From Pseudodesulfovibrio nedwellii (GTDB taxonomy: Bacteria > Desulfobacterota > Desulfovibrionia > Desulfovibrionales > Desulfovibrionaceae), in the NCBI RefSeq assembly GCF_027923765.1, contig NZ_AP026709.1, forward strand, positions 3,399,501 to 3,463,500: a stretch of 64,000 nt of DNA, in the 5' to 3' direction. This document shows, piece by piece, positions 23,190 through 32,949 of the stretch. Below the pieces are notes generated by a model. It saw only the letters and a program-made list of their open reading frames with translations, ran no database searches and had not been told where the DNA came from. A program made the position numbers and the translations under genes. Each line of letters starts with the position of its first letter. The first letter of the stretch is position 1.

Positions 23190-25499
23190 ATGCGTATTCG
23201 TTTTTTTCTTGTTATTTCTACTCTGTTTTTGTTGTGTCTTCTGTCGGCCCCTTTCTCTGTGGCCATGGCGGGGGGAGGCGGAGATTCCGGTTCCATGGAA
23301 AATGTGACGATTCCGCAGGATGCCTCACCTGATCAGCTCAGGGATATTATGGGTTCTTTGAGCGACGAACAAGTGCGTGGGTTGCTGATTCAGGAATTGA
23401 AGAAAGAAGCGGATGCTACGCGAAAACCTGAGAAGGTGAAGGGGCTTGCGGGTTTTGTCCAGCGTATGCGTAAAGGGTCTACTTTTTTGCGCGATCGGTT
23501 TGAATATCTTTTTTCTGGAGCGGCCGCTGCTCCGAGAGAATTGCCTGCGAAAGTGAAGAATATACTTGGTGGTGAAGACAACTTGACCGTTGGTAAATTG
23601 CTTCTTGCGTTGGTTATCCTTACCTCTCTTTGGCTTGGAGCCATGTTTGTTTTCCGGAAGAAAACCGTCAATATTCGTAAGAGCTTTGAAGTCACGCCAC
23701 CGGATGCCGTGTGGTATACCTGTATGGGGCGGCTGCTCATGCGAGCCTTGCTGGATCTTTTCGGTGTGATTTTGATTTTGGCGGTGGTCTTTGCTGGATA
23801 TCTTATCCTTTTCAGCGAAGGAGCTGCGAGCAAGCCTGTTATTATTGCATGGTTGTCTGCCATTGTTTTTTTGGAGTTGGTCAAGCTGGTGACCCGGTTT
23901 ATACTGGCACCCAAGGCTCCTGCTCTTCGTTATTTGCCTTTGAGTGATAGTGCAGCACATTATCTATATAAATGGACAGTCTGGGTTGGTCGAATTATTG
24001 CGGTCGGCTTACTTTTGACCACGCTTTTGCGACTTGAAGGCGGGAGTGAAGCCCTGATTTTGTTGGTTTCCACCTTGTGCGGTTTGACTGTTGTTTTTGT
24101 CCTTATACTCTTGATTTTATGGAACAGCAGGCCTGTTGCTGAAACGCTTAAATCACGGAGTACGCCCGGTTCCTTGGGATATCAGTTTGCAAGTTTTTGG
24201 CACGTGGCTGCGATTGCTTATGTCTTGGGATTCTGGGTTTTTTGGGTTGTGGGGCTTATGATTTTTGGCACTAAAGCCATGTTGCCTGGTGTTATGACTT
24301 TGCTCGCCGTGCCGTTGTACCTCCTTTTTGACTGGGGCACACAACGGTTGGTCGCGTTTGCTGCCGACATGGCGGGGCCTGCTATTCCCGAAGATTCTGC
24401 AGAAGAGGATCAGGAGCCGGATGAAAGCGGTGAATCGGTTGGGCTTATCGAAAAACATGCGACACGTTTCCAGACATTTCTCAGCAAGGGCTTTCGTTTT
24501 ATCCTGTTAGCGGGTTTTGTTTTTGGACTACTTCGTGTGTGGGGTGCCGATTTTGATTTGGGACGAGCTACTGTTCGGGCGGCTTTTAATACGCTGATTA
24601 CTTTGGTGCTTGCCTATATCGTCTGGGTTTTCATCAGTCGAACAATCGAACGAAAACTGACGGCCAAGGCTGCGGATCAAGGTGCTGGTGGCGGCCATGA
24701 AGGTGGTGGGCCAGGTGGTGATCGTTTTGCCACCTTGTTGCAGTTGTTGAAGAAATTTATTTTTGGTGCTTTGTTGGTCGTTACCGTGTTAATTATTCTG
24801 TCTTCACTCGGTGTGGATATTGGGCCGCTTATCGCAGGCGCATCAGTATTTGGCATTGCTATTGGTTTTGGCGCACAGACGTTAGTTAAGGATATTATTT
24901 CAGGTATTTTTTTCTTGACGGATGACGCTTTTCGAGTGGGTGACTATATCGAAACCGGCGGAGCCATGGGCACGGTTGAGGAAATTTCCGTGCGTTCTTT
25001 AAAACTTCGGCACCATCTTGGTTTCTTATATACCATTCCGTTCGGGTCCATGAAGTTGGTCAAGAATAATACGCGCGATTGGGCTGTCATGAAACTGCAA
25101 TATTTGGTGCCGTTTGATACAGATATTCAGCAGGTGAAGAAGATTATCAAGAAGATCAATAAAGAAGTACGCGCTGTGCCTGAGCTTGATGCTGTGATGC
25201 TTGGCGATATCAAAAGTCAGGGTGTCAAAGCCATGGAAGAATACGGTATGCGGATGCGGGTCAAGTTCATGACAAAGCCCGGTGGTCAGTTTGTACTGCG
25301 TAAGCTTGTACTTGCAAAAATGCGTAAGGAATTTGCCGAAGCCGGTATTGAGTTTGCGCGTCCTCGTGTTTCTGTTCAAATTCCAGATGGTGCGGAATTG
25401 TCGGATGGCGAGCGAACCCAGGTGGCTGCAGCAGCAGCCAAGACCATTGATGACAAAGAAAAACAGAAAGCTGCGGCAAAGAAAAAAGGCAAAAAATAA
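23190..25499 (+). CDS. MscS-family mechanosensitive channel
   Basis: A 769-residue large MscS-type channel that releases solutes under membrane tension. A signal peptide (residues 1-27) is followed by a periplasmic domain, about eight to ten membrane segments between 150 and 520, and the MscS core near 535-640 (GPLIAGASVFGIAIGFGAQT, then FRVGDYIE). A cytoplasmic alpha/beta domain and a Lys/Ala-rich tail follow. It is the first chromosomal gene to the right of tRNA-Thr, and GTGAGG precedes its ATG. The STAS-like gene follows 18 bases downstream. Confidence 0.9.
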   Translation: MRIRFFLVISTLFLLCLLSAPFSVAMAGGGGDSGSMENVTIPQDASPDQLRDIMGSLSDEQVRGLLIQELKKEADATRKPEKVKGLAGFVQRMRKGSTFLRDRFEYLFSGAAAAPRELPAKVKNILGGEDNLTVGKLLLALVILTSLWLGAMFVFRKKTVNIRKSFEVTPPDAVWYTCMGRLLMRALLDLFGVILILAVVFAGYLILFSEGAASKPVIIAWLSAIVFLELVKLVTRFILAPKAPALRYLPLSDSAAHYLYKWTVWVGRIIAVGLLLTTLLRLEGGSEALILLVSTLCGLTVVFVLILLILWNSRPVAETLKSRSTPGSLGYQFASFWHVAAIAYVLGFWVFWVVGLMIFGTKAMLPGVMTLLAVPLYLLFDWGTQRLVAFAADMAGPAIPEDSAEEDQEPDESGESVGLIEKHATRFQTFLSKGFRFILLAGFVFGLLRVWGADFDLGRATVRAAFNTLITLVLAYIVWVFISRTIERKLTAKAADQGAGGGHEGGGPGGDRFATLLQLLKKFIFGALLVVTVLIILSSLGVDIGPLIAGASVFGIAIGFGAQTLVKDIISGIFFLTDDAFRVGDYIETGGAMGTVEEISVRSLKLRHHLGFLYTIPFGSMKLVKNNTRDWAVMKLQYLVPFDTDIQQVKKIIKKINKEVRAVPELDAVMLGDIKSQGVKAMEEYGMRMRVKFMTKPGGQFVLRKLVLAKMRKEFAEAGIEFARPRVSVQIPDGAELSDGERTQVAAAAAKTIDDKEKQKAAAKKKGKK

Positions 25500-25517
25500 G
25501 CAGGGTAGAGCTGGAAG

Positions 25518-25889
25518 ATGGATTGCATGTTGACGTTTCATAACAATGGCGATCATCTCATCGCCATTGTTTCAGGTGTGGTGAATTCATTTGAAGATCT
25601 TTCAGCCATGGCACATGGTGTGGTTGAAATGACTTCGGAGCATTGGAGTAAAAAGGCCCTGGTGGATTTTCGGACAGTATCCATGAATATTGATTTTTTG
25701 AGTGCTCAGACCCTTGCAAATGATTTGGAAGATGAAGGGGTGCAGCTTTTTGGGATTCGTTTGGCATGTCTTTATACTCATGAAAATATCGATATATATA
25801 GAGTTTTTGAGACAGCGCATCAGAACAGATCTTTGAATTTTAAAATCTTCGAGCATGAGGATGAAGCTGTTGATTGGCTCATGTCTTGA
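25518..25889 (+). CDS. SpoIIAA-like/STAS-fold protein
   Basis: The 123-residue soluble protein has alternating strands and helices in the pattern of the SpoIIAA-like family: LIAIVSGVVNSFEDLSAMA, KKALVDFRTVSMNIDF and RLACLYTHENIDIYRVFETA. Members bind partners or small molecules; the specific role is not known. GGAAG lies directly before the ATG. It follows the MscS gene closely and may be co-transcribed. Confidence 0.55.
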   Translation: MDCMLTFHNNGDHLIAIVSGVVNSFEDLSAMAHGVVEMTSEHWSKKALVDFRTVSMNIDFLSAQTLANDLEDEGVQLFGIRLACLYTHENIDIYRVFETAHQNRSLNFKIFEHEDEAVDWLMS

Positions 25890-25994
25890 CCTAGGTTGTG
25901 TTGACTAATCGGTTTGCTTTGTCCCTTGTCCCTGACGGCTGTTCGGGTTACGAGTTCAACCAGTTGCTTAATTCATACGCCGAGGACCAATCGT

Positions 25995-28109
25995 TTGACC
26001 GTTGATACCAATCTGTACGCTTTTTTTTCTCCTGACACAGTTGCTGTGATCGGGGCTTCCGCCACTCCTGGCAAGGTGGGGCACACCATTGTCTCCAACA
26101 TGATTGAAGCCGGGTTTAAAGGTAAACTCTTCCCCGTGAATCCCAAGGGCGGAGAGATTCAGGGATTACCCGTCATAACGGATATTGCCGATTTGCCACA
26201 CGGGCTTGATCTCGGTGTTATTTCCGTGCCGCCACAGTATGTTATTCCGGCCATTGAGGCCCTTGGCGAGCGAGGGGCAAAATCCGCTATTGTCATCACA
26301 GCTGGGTTCAAGGAAGCTGGTAAGGACGGGTATCTTCTGGAGCAGGAAATCATCGCTATGTCCGAGAAATACGGCATCGCGATACTCGGTCCCAACTGTC
26401 TTGGCATGATGAATTCGGCCCACGGCGTTAATGCGTCCTTTGCTGCAGGGCACCCCACTCCCGGTTCTATCGCTTTTTTTTCGCAGTCCGGAGCATTGTG
26501 CGTGGCAATTCTTGACTGGGCGCTCGGGGCGAATATTGGTTTTTCCAAGTTTATATCCTTGGGCAACAAAGCCGTTCTTGATGAAGCGGACATGCTCGAT
26601 TATCTCAACAAGGACGAGGAGACAAAGGTCATCCTCGGGTATATTGAGAACGTGGAGCATGGTGAGTCTTTCCTCAAGGCGGCGCGTAAGACCTGTTTAA
26701 ATAAGCCAGTTATCATGATAAAGTCCGGTACGACTGCTGCCGGAGCCAAGGCTGCTTCGTCGCATACCGGAGCCATTGCCGGTTCCGATCAGTCGTATTC
26801 GGCCGCGTTTCATCAGTCCGGTGTGATTCGGGTGGGAGATGTGGCATCGCTGTTTAATTTAGCACAGGCGTTTTCTAGCCAGCCTTTGCCCAAAGGACCG
26901 AATCTGGCAGTCGTGACCAACTCCGGCGGTCCTGGTATTTTGACTGCGGATGCAGCGGATCGTTCTCGCTTGACTATGGCAGCCTTGTCGCAAAAGACGA
27001 TTCAGCGGCTTCAGAAATTTCTTCCTAGCTACGCGGCTTTTTACAATCCGGTTGATATCATCGGTGATGCTGACGCTAAACGGTATAGGCAGGCTTTAGA
27101 CGTAGTTTCCGAAGATCCAATGGTCCATTCCATTCTGGTGTTGCTCACACCGACGGCTTCGGTAGAGATTGAACAGACGGCTGAGGCGGTCATTCGCATG
27201 GCCAGAAAGTGTGGCAAACCGGTTTTCGCTTGTTTTATGGGTAAGACCCGTGTTGCACCGGCTCGGAAGCTGCTTATGGATGCAGGGATTCCGTGTTACG
27301 CCTTCCCGGAACCCGCCGTACATTCCATCGAAGCCATGTATAGCTATTACCTCTGGAAGAATCGTCCCAAGCCGGAATATATTGAGGTTAATCGCGATCT
27401 GGAGCAGGCGCGGGAAGTCGTCCGTGAGCATATGCGACGTAATCAGCCTGAGATCGTGGAATTTGAAGCTCAGCAGGTGCTTAAGGCGTACGGCTTGCCC
27501 ACACCGCAGACAGTGTTGGCTCGGTCCTCTGATGAAGCTGTGGCCGCTGCCGAGGAGATTGGCTATCCCGTGGTTCTCAAGATCGCGTCGCCGGATATTT
27601 CTCACAAGTCTGATGTTGGTGGAGTCAAAGTGAATTTGTGGAATGCCACAGAGGTCATGAAGACTTTTAAGTCGATAACGGCCAAGGCCCAGCGTATGCG
27701 TCGTGATGCTTATATCGCAGGTTGTCTGGTGCAGGAAATGGCTCCTCCGGGCGTTAAGGAAGTGATCATTGGCTTTAAGCGGGATGAGGAATTCGGCCCT
27801 ATGCTGATGTTTGGTCTGGGTGGTATTTATGTTGAGATCATGAAAGATATTTCGTTCAAGCTTGCACCGCTTTCACGACAGGACTCATTTGAGATTGTGC
27901 GTGAAATTAAGTCGTACATGTTGCTCAAGGGGTTGAAGGGTGAGAAGCCTGTGAACTTCACGGCACTGGAAGAGATTATCATGGTTATGTCACGGTTGGC
28001 GATTGATCTCCCAGAGGTTTGGGAAGCTGAGTTCAACCCGGTTCTTGTTAATCATGAGAGGGCCATTGTTGCGGATGTGCGGATGACTCTTCATTTGAAA
28101 GATAAGTAG
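25995..28109 (+). CDS. ADP-forming acyl-CoA synthetase (acetate--CoA ligase family), fused alpha-beta
   Basis: It interconverts acyl-CoA, ADP and phosphate with the free acid, CoA and ATP. The 704-residue chain has the CoA-binding domain at the start (TVAVIGASATPGKVG, then FPVNPKGGEIQG), a succinyl-CoA-ligase-like flavodoxin region with the SHTGAIAGSD catalytic His loop, and a C-terminal ATP-grasp domain (GYPVVLKIASPDISHKSDVG). The start is placed at TTG 25995 with GAGG upstream, because the frame before it (open to 25914) does not look like family sequence. The acyl substrate is not determinable. Confidence 0.85.
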   Translation: MTVDTNLYAFFSPDTVAVIGASATPGKVGHTIVSNMIEAGFKGKLFPVNPKGGEIQGLPVITDIADLPHGLDLGVISVPPQYVIPAIEALGERGAKSAIVITAGFKEAGKDGYLLEQEIIAMSEKYGIAILGPNCLGMMNSAHGVNASFAAGHPTPGSIAFFSQSGALCVAILDWALGANIGFSKFISLGNKAVLDEADMLDYLNKDEETKVILGYIENVEHGESFLKAARKTCLNKPVIMIKSGTTAAGAKAASSHTGAIAGSDQSYSAAFHQSGVIRVGDVASLFNLAQAFSSQPLPKGPNLAVVTNSGGPGILTADAADRSRLTMAALSQKTIQRLQKFLPSYAAFYNPVDIIGDADAKRYRQALDVVSEDPMVHSILVLLTPTASVEIEQTAEAVIRMARKCGKPVFACFMGKTRVAPARKLLMDAGIPCYAFPEPAVHSIEAMYSYYLWKNRPKPEYIEVNRDLEQAREVVREHMRRNQPEIVEFEAQQVLKAYGLPTPQTVLARSSDEAVAAAEEIGYPVVLKIASPDISHKSDVGGVKVNLWNATEVMKTFKSITAKAQRMRRDAYIAGCLVQEMAPPGVKEVIIGFKRDEEFGPMLMFGLGGIYVEIMKDISFKLAPLSRQDSFEIVREIKSYMLLKGLKGEKPVNFTALEEIIMVMSRLAIDLPEVWEAEFNPVLVNHERAIVADVRMTLHLKDK

Positions 28110-28544
28110 GGTTTCGGTTTTCCATTTGCCTCTAAGGTCCGCTGTCAGGATCACAGCAAAGAAGGCGTTTTTTGCCTGCTTTTTCCGCTTCGAAAAAAGC
28201 AGGTCGCCGTAAAGGCGAGACCTTTTCAGCAATACCGTTTGCATTTTCACTGCGGGTGCTCGCAACACCCACCAAACAAAAAGTCCTTTCCCCTCTCATC
28301 GTTGTTGCTGGTGAGCACTGTTTGCTTCTAAATCTTTCGATCAAAGGCTGGGTTCGGTTTTTATTTAGTTGGAGAAAAGAAACGGCCTTTGAAGGAAGAA
28401 CAGTTGGGTGTGTTTTCCCCAAGACAAAGGTCCTTTTGTGGTTGTCGAAGAGCTTAAAAGAAAAAAAATATCACCTACACCGAACTTCTAGTTTCCCGTC
28501 GGGAGTTAAATCCCGATTTCTTCAGGCTCGCTGCTCAAAGCGAC
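28110..28544. other. 435-bp intergenic region with hairpins
   Basis: I see no credible gene; short frames here have no ribosome sites or domains. A 10-bp stem (28175-28184 with 28194-28203) resembles a terminator for the upstream synthetase gene. A small TCGCC/GGCGA hairpin follows directly. The remainder, including A-rich 28444-28472, has no structure I can name. Confidence 0.4.
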
Positions 28545-28742
28545 TCATTTCTTCCTAATATCAGTAACAGCTTCCCCCTCAATTCCCCAATTGTCCGTAT
28601 CCACTTCGTCGATAATGACAACGGTGGTCTTCGGATTCTTCCCCAGCACATCAGCCAGCAGATTGGTTACACCTTTGATTAGTTGTTTCTTTTGCTCGGC
28701 GGTTGCGTCTTCTTTGGTAATGCGAATGTTGACGTATGGCAT
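28545..28742 (-). CDS. 4-oxalocrotonate tautomerase family enzyme
   Basis: The 65-residue protein has the family hallmark of Pro directly after the initiator Met, which becomes the catalytic base, and the compact beta-alpha-beta pattern (PYVNIRITKE, KKQLIKGVTNLLADVLG, TTVVIIDEV). Such enzymes form hexamers and tautomerise enol-keto substrates. The physiological substrate is unknown. It lies 13 bases after the sensor kinase gene on the same strand. Confidence 0.9.
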   Translation of the reverse strand: MPYVNIRITKEDATAEQKKQLIKGVTNLLADVLGKNPKTTVVIIDEVDTDNWGIEGEAVTDIRKK

Positions 28743-28755
28743 TGGGCTTTCCTTT

Positions 28756-30114
28756 TTACTCAGAGGCAGTATTACTCGGCAAAATTACGGTGATGGTGGT
28801 GCCTGCCTCTTCGGATGTTTCCAGCGAAATAACGCCCCCCATGGCTTCTGTCATGAGCTTGGCAGAGTATGTTCCTAGGCCTGTACCGGTGACTTTATCC
28901 GCCGTGGCATATTTGTCAAAAAAAGTGTCTTGGACAGCGACTGGCACAATCGTGGGATTGTGAATGGCGATGGTGACGGTGGGAGAATCCCTAATATCCA
29001 TGCTTATATGCTGGCCTAAAGCAGAGGCTTCAATACCATTTTTCATCAAATTTGCGAGTAGTGAATAGCATAGACTTTCATCAGCAGGAATGATCATTGA
29101 TTCATCTAGTGCGAGCGATTTCTCAGATCGAGTGGCCACTATGGTAACGCCCTTCATGCCCGCCAGCCCCGAAAGATCCACAATCACTCGATGCGCAATT
29201 GCCAAAATATCGACATCTTGCGGTTCATATCGGTACATGCCGGTTTCCATCTTGTAGATATCAAGACTGCGGTTTATGAGGTCCAAGCCTGTGCTGACGG
29301 ATGTCCGCATGTCGTTCAACATGATTTTCTGGTCTTCGTCGAGCGTGGTGTAGTTGCGCAGGTACTCTATGCCGTTGAGTGCGCCAATGAGCGGTGATTT
29401 GATGTCATGCCGGGTGATTTGTTCCACGTCTGCCTTGAGGGTCTCAGCATGTTTTCGTTCGCGGATACGGCTGGATTCCAATCTGAATAGAATACTGCCG
29501 ACAACAAACAGGCTGCAACACGCCAGAATTGTTCCGTATGTAGCCAGTGCGTTGACGCGGTTGAGTTTTTGCATGTGAGCCGAAACATCAGAGACCAACT
29601 CAAATGCGCCGAGAAAGGAGTCTCCACGCATGATCGGGACGCAGGTCTCAAGGATATCTATTTCCTTTGTGGCGCCATGAGCGTCGATTCCTTCTTCGCG
29701 TTTAAGTTCACCGCTTGGCAGTCCTTTCAAGGTCCTTTCAAAGAATGTTGTTTCCTTACTGCGTGTGCCGATTTCATTGAAATCAGTGGAGTATAGAACG
29801 AGACCCGTAGCCGAATAGACTTTGATTTTTAAAAGGCCGAGTTCGTTTTCCATTCTAAAGATGGCTGCAGTGAACCCTGTGTTTTCAAGGACTGTATGAG
29901 TCAGTTTGGAGTGTTTGGCAGCCGGGGGAATGACATATTTTGCCAGTCGTCCGGTTTCCTCCATAATGGATGAAATGAAAATTTTTGAATAGGCGGGATA
30001 AATGATTTTTACGTTGATGAGTGGCAACCCGACGGCCGTAATGAATGCCAACACCAGAAGGCCGATCAAAGGGCGACTGTATCGCGTGTTGGTCGAAAAC
30101 TGGTTCTTATTCAT
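28756..30114 (-). CDS. membrane sensor histidine kinase
   Basis: The 452-residue protein has two transmembrane helices (about residues 15-40 and 190-212) around a periplasmic sensing domain. A short linker helix and a kinase core with ITRHDIKSPL as the phospho-acceptor box follow, then N (NLMKNGIEA) and G (GTGLGTYSAK) boxes. The RHDIKSP variant and the C-terminal half closely resemble the kinase at 50728-52461, suggesting paralogues. No response regulator is adjacent. A tautomerase follows on the same strand. Confidence 0.88.
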   Translation of the reverse strand: MNKNQFSTNTRYSRPLIGLLVLAFITAVGLPLINVKIIYPAYSKIFISSIMEETGRLAKYVIPPAAKHSKLTHTVLENTGFTAAIFRMENELGLLKIKVYSATGLVLYSTDFNEIGTRSKETTFFERTLKGLPSGELKREEGIDAHGATKEIDILETCVPIMRGDSFLGAFELVSDVSAHMQKLNRVNALATYGTILACCSLFVVGSILFRLESSRIRERKHAETLKADVEQITRHDIKSPLIGALNGIEYLRNYTTLDEDQKIMLNDMRTSVSTGLDLINRSLDIYKMETGMYRYEPQDVDILAIAHRVIVDLSGLAGMKGVTIVATRSEKSLALDESMIIPADESLCYSLLANLMKNGIEASALGQHISMDIRDSPTVTIAIHNPTIVPVAVQDTFFDKYATADKVTGTGLGTYSAKLMTEAMGGVISLETSEEAGTTITVILPSNTASE

Positions 30115-30254
30115 AGTCCGTTTTCCCTGATGGTTGAAGAGGATTCATTGAATATAATCATAGCATATGGTCGGTCCGAGGCAAGCTGTTTAGAATCTCA
30201 CGCTACGTGATGAAATGATTGTCACCTATTAACAAGGAGATTGAGGTAACAAAA

Positions 30255-30294
30255 AACCGTCTTTGTCGCCGTTAAAAAGGCAACAAAGACGGTT
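30255..30294 (-). terminator. terminator of the hslVU operon
   Basis: A long hairpin (AACCGTCTTTGTCGCC at 30255-30270 with its near complement at 30279-30294) is followed leftward by a T run. It lies 22 bases beyond the hslU stop. Confidence 0.8.
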
Positions 30295-30315
30295 GTTTTG
30301 GTGCGTCTGATCTTT

Positions 30316-31704
30316 CTACAGAATATAGCGGGAGAGGTCGCGATCTTCCACGACGTGGTCGAGTTGATCTGTGACATAGTCTCGGTCGATAATAACTTCT
30401 TGTCCTGATTTGTCCGGGGCTTCGAAGGAGAGGTTCGCCAGAATTTTTTCCATGATGGTGTAGAGTCTGCGAGCTCCGATATTTTCGGTCTCCTCATTGA
30501 TTTTTTCGGCCATGGCCGAGATCTCTTCCAGCGCTTCCTGTGTGTAGTCTACTGTTACGCCTTCAGTCGCAAGGAGGGCCTTGTATTGCACGGTCAGTGC
30601 GTTTTTGGGCTCGGTCAGAATGCGGTAGAATTCTTCCTTGTGCAGGGAGGATAATTCTTCGCGCAGAGGGAAGCGGCCTTGCAATTCAGGGATGAGATCT
30701 GATGGTTTGGCAAAATGGAATGCGCCTGCTGCGATGAACAGGATGTGATCGGTCTTGATCATGCCATACTTGGTATTGACCACACTGCCTTCCACGATAG
30801 GGAGCAGGTCACGCTGTACGCCTTCTCGGGAGACATCGGCTGACCCGCCGCCGGTCTGGTCGTGGCGGGATGCTATCTTGTCCATTTCATCCACGAACAG
30901 GATGCCGGATTGTTCGACGCGCTCTCGGGCAAGTTCATTGACTGCATCCGGGTCGATGAGTTTATCGGCCTCTTCGTCGATAAGTGTCTGATATGCGTCC
31001 TTGATCTTCATCTTGCGTGTCTTACGCTTGCCGGGGAACATGTTGGAGAAGGCATTTTGCAGATTGTTGCCCATGTCTTCCATGCCGGGGATGGCCATGA
31101 TCTCCACCTGTGCGCCGGACTGGACTGTCACTTCCATTTCCACTTCGCGCTCGTCGAGTTGCCCCTGACGAAACATCTGGCGGAATTTGTCACGGGTGCC
31201 GTCGTCTTTTTTGGGCGGCTCAACCGGCTCTATTGCATTGTCCTGATTCCCCGCGAAAAAGCCCATAGGCTCTTGCTGCTTAGGGCCCTGGCCGGGCAAG
31301 AGCAGATCAAGGAGACGTTCTTCAGCGTTCTTTTCTGCTTTGATGCGTACCTTTTCGGTTTCTTCTTTGCGGACCATGGCCACGCCGATTTCCATAAGGT
31401 CACGGATCATGGATTCCACATCGCGTCCTACGTAGCCGACCTCGGTGAATTTGGTGGCTTCGACCTTGAAGAACGGGCAGTTGGTCAACCGCGCCAGACG
31501 GCGGGCAATTTCTGTCTTGCCGACGCCGGTGGGTCCCATGAGAATGATGTTCTTGGGGGCAATTTCGTCCCGAAGTTCCGGTTCGATCTGTTGCCTGCGC
31601 CACCTGTTACGCATGGCGATAGCCACCATCCGCTTGGCGTCGTTTTGGCCGATAATATATCTGTCGAGTTCAGAGACAATTTCTCTCGGTGTCAGATTAC
31701 TCAT
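30316..31704 (-). CDS. hslU: ATP-dependent protease ATPase subunit HslU
   Basis: An AAA+ unfoldase hexamer that feeds proteins to HslV. Walker A is [10 protein letters not shown] (near residues 56-65) and Walker B is [10 protein letters not shown]. An I-domain insertion with glutamine- and acid-rich stretches lies between them, and [23 protein letters not shown] marks the C-terminal sensor region. The 462-residue length is slightly above typical, accounted for by the I-domain. The first codon directly follows the hslV stop, so the genes are tightly coupled. Confidence 0.97.
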   Translation of the reverse strand: MSNLTPREIVSELDRYIIGQNDAKRMVAIAMRNRWRRQQIEPELRDEIAPKNIILMGPTGVGKTEIARRLARLTNCPFFKVEATKFTEVGYVGRDVESMIRDLMEIGVAMVRKEETEKVRIKAEKNAEERLLDLLLPGQGPKQQEPMGFFAGNQDNAIEPVEPPKKDDGTRDKFRQMFRQGQLDEREVEMEVTVQSGAQVEIMAIPGMEDMGNNLQNAFSNMFPGKRKTRKMKIKDAYQTLIDEEADKLIDPDAVNELARERVEQSGILFVDEMDKIASRHDQTGGGSADVSREGVQRDLLPIVEGSVVNTKYGMIKTDHILFIAAGAFHFAKPSDLIPELQGRFPLREELSSLHKEEFYRILTEPKNALTVQYKALLATEGVTVDYTQEALEEISAMAEKINEETENIGARRLYTIMEKILANLSFEAPDKSGQEVIIDRDYVTDQLDHVVEDRDLSRYIL

Positions 31705-32244
31705 TTACTTATCCTGTGATTCCAGAGTGATGTGGTTGTTCGTGTACACGCAAATATCAGCTGCGATTTCCATGGCCTTGCGGGCGATGACCTCAGCTGG
31801 CAGGTCGGTGTTTTGTTGCAGGGCCCGGGCTGCTGCCAGGGCATAGGACCCGCCGGAGCCGATGGCAGCAACTCCGTCGTCAGGCTCGATGACGTCTCCG
31901 GTACCGGAGATGATCAGAATGTGTTCGCCGTCAGCGGCTAACAACATGGCTTCGAGTTTACGTAAATACTTATCAGTACGCCAATCTTTGGCCAGCTCCA
32001 CAGCTGCCCTGAGCAGGTTGCCGGAGTAAGTCTCCAGCTTGGTCTCGAATCGTTCGGACAGGGTGAAGGCATCGGCGGTAGCTCCTGCGAATCCGATGGT
32101 GACTTTGTCCTTGAAGATGCGCCGCACCTTGCGGGCGGTATGTTTCATGGCAATGGCCTGTCCCAGGGTGACCTGACCGTCACCGGCAACAGCAGTACCG
32201 TTGTCGTCTTTGACCGCAATGATGGTTGTTCCTCTGAGTTCCAC
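31705..32244 (-). CDS. hslV: ATP-dependent protease peptidase subunit HslV
   Basis: A threonine peptidase forming a double hexamer with HslU. The start is GTG 32244, preceded by AAGGAG six bases away; an ATG frame extending to 32304 would overlap the upstream gene and lacks family similarity. A short VELRG propeptide precedes the catalytic Thr of TTIIAVKDD, followed by [10 protein letters not shown]. The length is 179 residues. It lies 22 bases after the macro-domain gene and adjoins hslU. Confidence 0.96.
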   Translation of the reverse strand: MELRGTTIIAVKDDNGTAVAGDGQVTLGQAIAMKHTARKVRRIFKDKVTIGFAGATADAFTLSERFETKLETYSGNLLRAAVELAKDWRTDKYLRKLEAMLLAADGEHILIISGTGDVIEPDDGVAAIGSGGSYALAAARALQQNTDLPAEVIARKAMEIAADICVYTNNHITLESQDK

Positions 32245-32266
32245 TTTTTGCTCCTTGTGTGAGGCG

Positions 32267-32812
32267 TTACAGCACTTCTTCGGCGATGGCGATCCATGTA
32301 TCATAGGCCGCGTCGTCGTGCAGGACCATGCTTATTTCTCTGACCATGTTTGCTTCCAGTCCTTGTTTCAGGGTTGATAATGCAATACGTGCAGCGTCTT
32401 CGACTGGATAGCCGTATGCGCCGCAGGAGATGGCAGGGAATGCGATGGTTCCAATAGCATGTGCTTGGGCGAGCTTCAGACTGTGTGCATATGCACTGCC
32501 GAGCTTCGCAGGTTCGTCGTTTTTGCCGTCGCGCCAAATAGGTCCGACGGTGTGAATGATAGAGTGTGATGGCAGGCCGAAACCGGGGGTGATGACCGCC
32601 ATGCCTGTTGGCAGTGTGCCGTTTTTTTTGATGATGTTCTGACAGGCTGTTTGAAGTTCAACAATCCCTGCGGTTTGATGGATGGCCCCGTCCACACCAC
32701 CGCCTCCGGCCAACCGGGTATTGGCGGCATTGACGATGGCATCGAAGGCAAGAGTGGTTATGTCACCTTGACGAATAACAAGTCGCCCGGTGGAAATGTT
32801 CCAGGTCTGCAT
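32267..32812 (-). CDS. macro-domain protein, probable O-acetyl-ADP-ribose deacetylase
   Basis: The 181-residue single macro domain has the ADP-ribose-binding signatures [22 protein letters not shown] and [11 protein letters not shown], typical of MacroD/YmdB-type hydrolases that remove ADP-ribose or its acetyl ester. ATG 32812 is preferred over the open frame to 32860, since family sequence starts there. The gene leads the hslVU operon, so ADP-ribose turnover and proteolysis may be co-expressed; that link is inference. Confidence 0.88.
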   Translation of the reverse strand: MQTWNISTGRLVIRQGDITTLAFDAIVNAANTRLAGGGGVDGAIHQTAGIVELQTACQNIIKKNGTLPTGMAVITPGFGLPSHSIIHTVGPIWRDGKNDEPAKLGSAYAHSLKLAQAHAIGTIAFPAISCGAYGYPVEDAARIALSTLKQGLEANMVREISMVLHDDAAYDTWIAIAEEVL

Positions 32813-32949
32813 GATAGTTCGAAAGATAAGACCGCAAGCGGCAAAGGCAAGGCCATCCATGCGGATTGTCTGGTGATGATTTCGATCTGTTGGATTTTGT
32901 CACATCGAATCACTTTCGGCCTATCAAAAGGCATGGTACAGATAACATT

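Noticed and set aside
28110..28558. Short ORFs in the gap after the acyl-CoA synthetase
   Set aside because: No ribosome sites, no domain-like sequence, and they overlap hairpins on both strands.
30222..30497. 91-codon leftward frame across the hslU 3' end
   Set aside because: It overlaps hslU in another frame and runs through the operon terminator.
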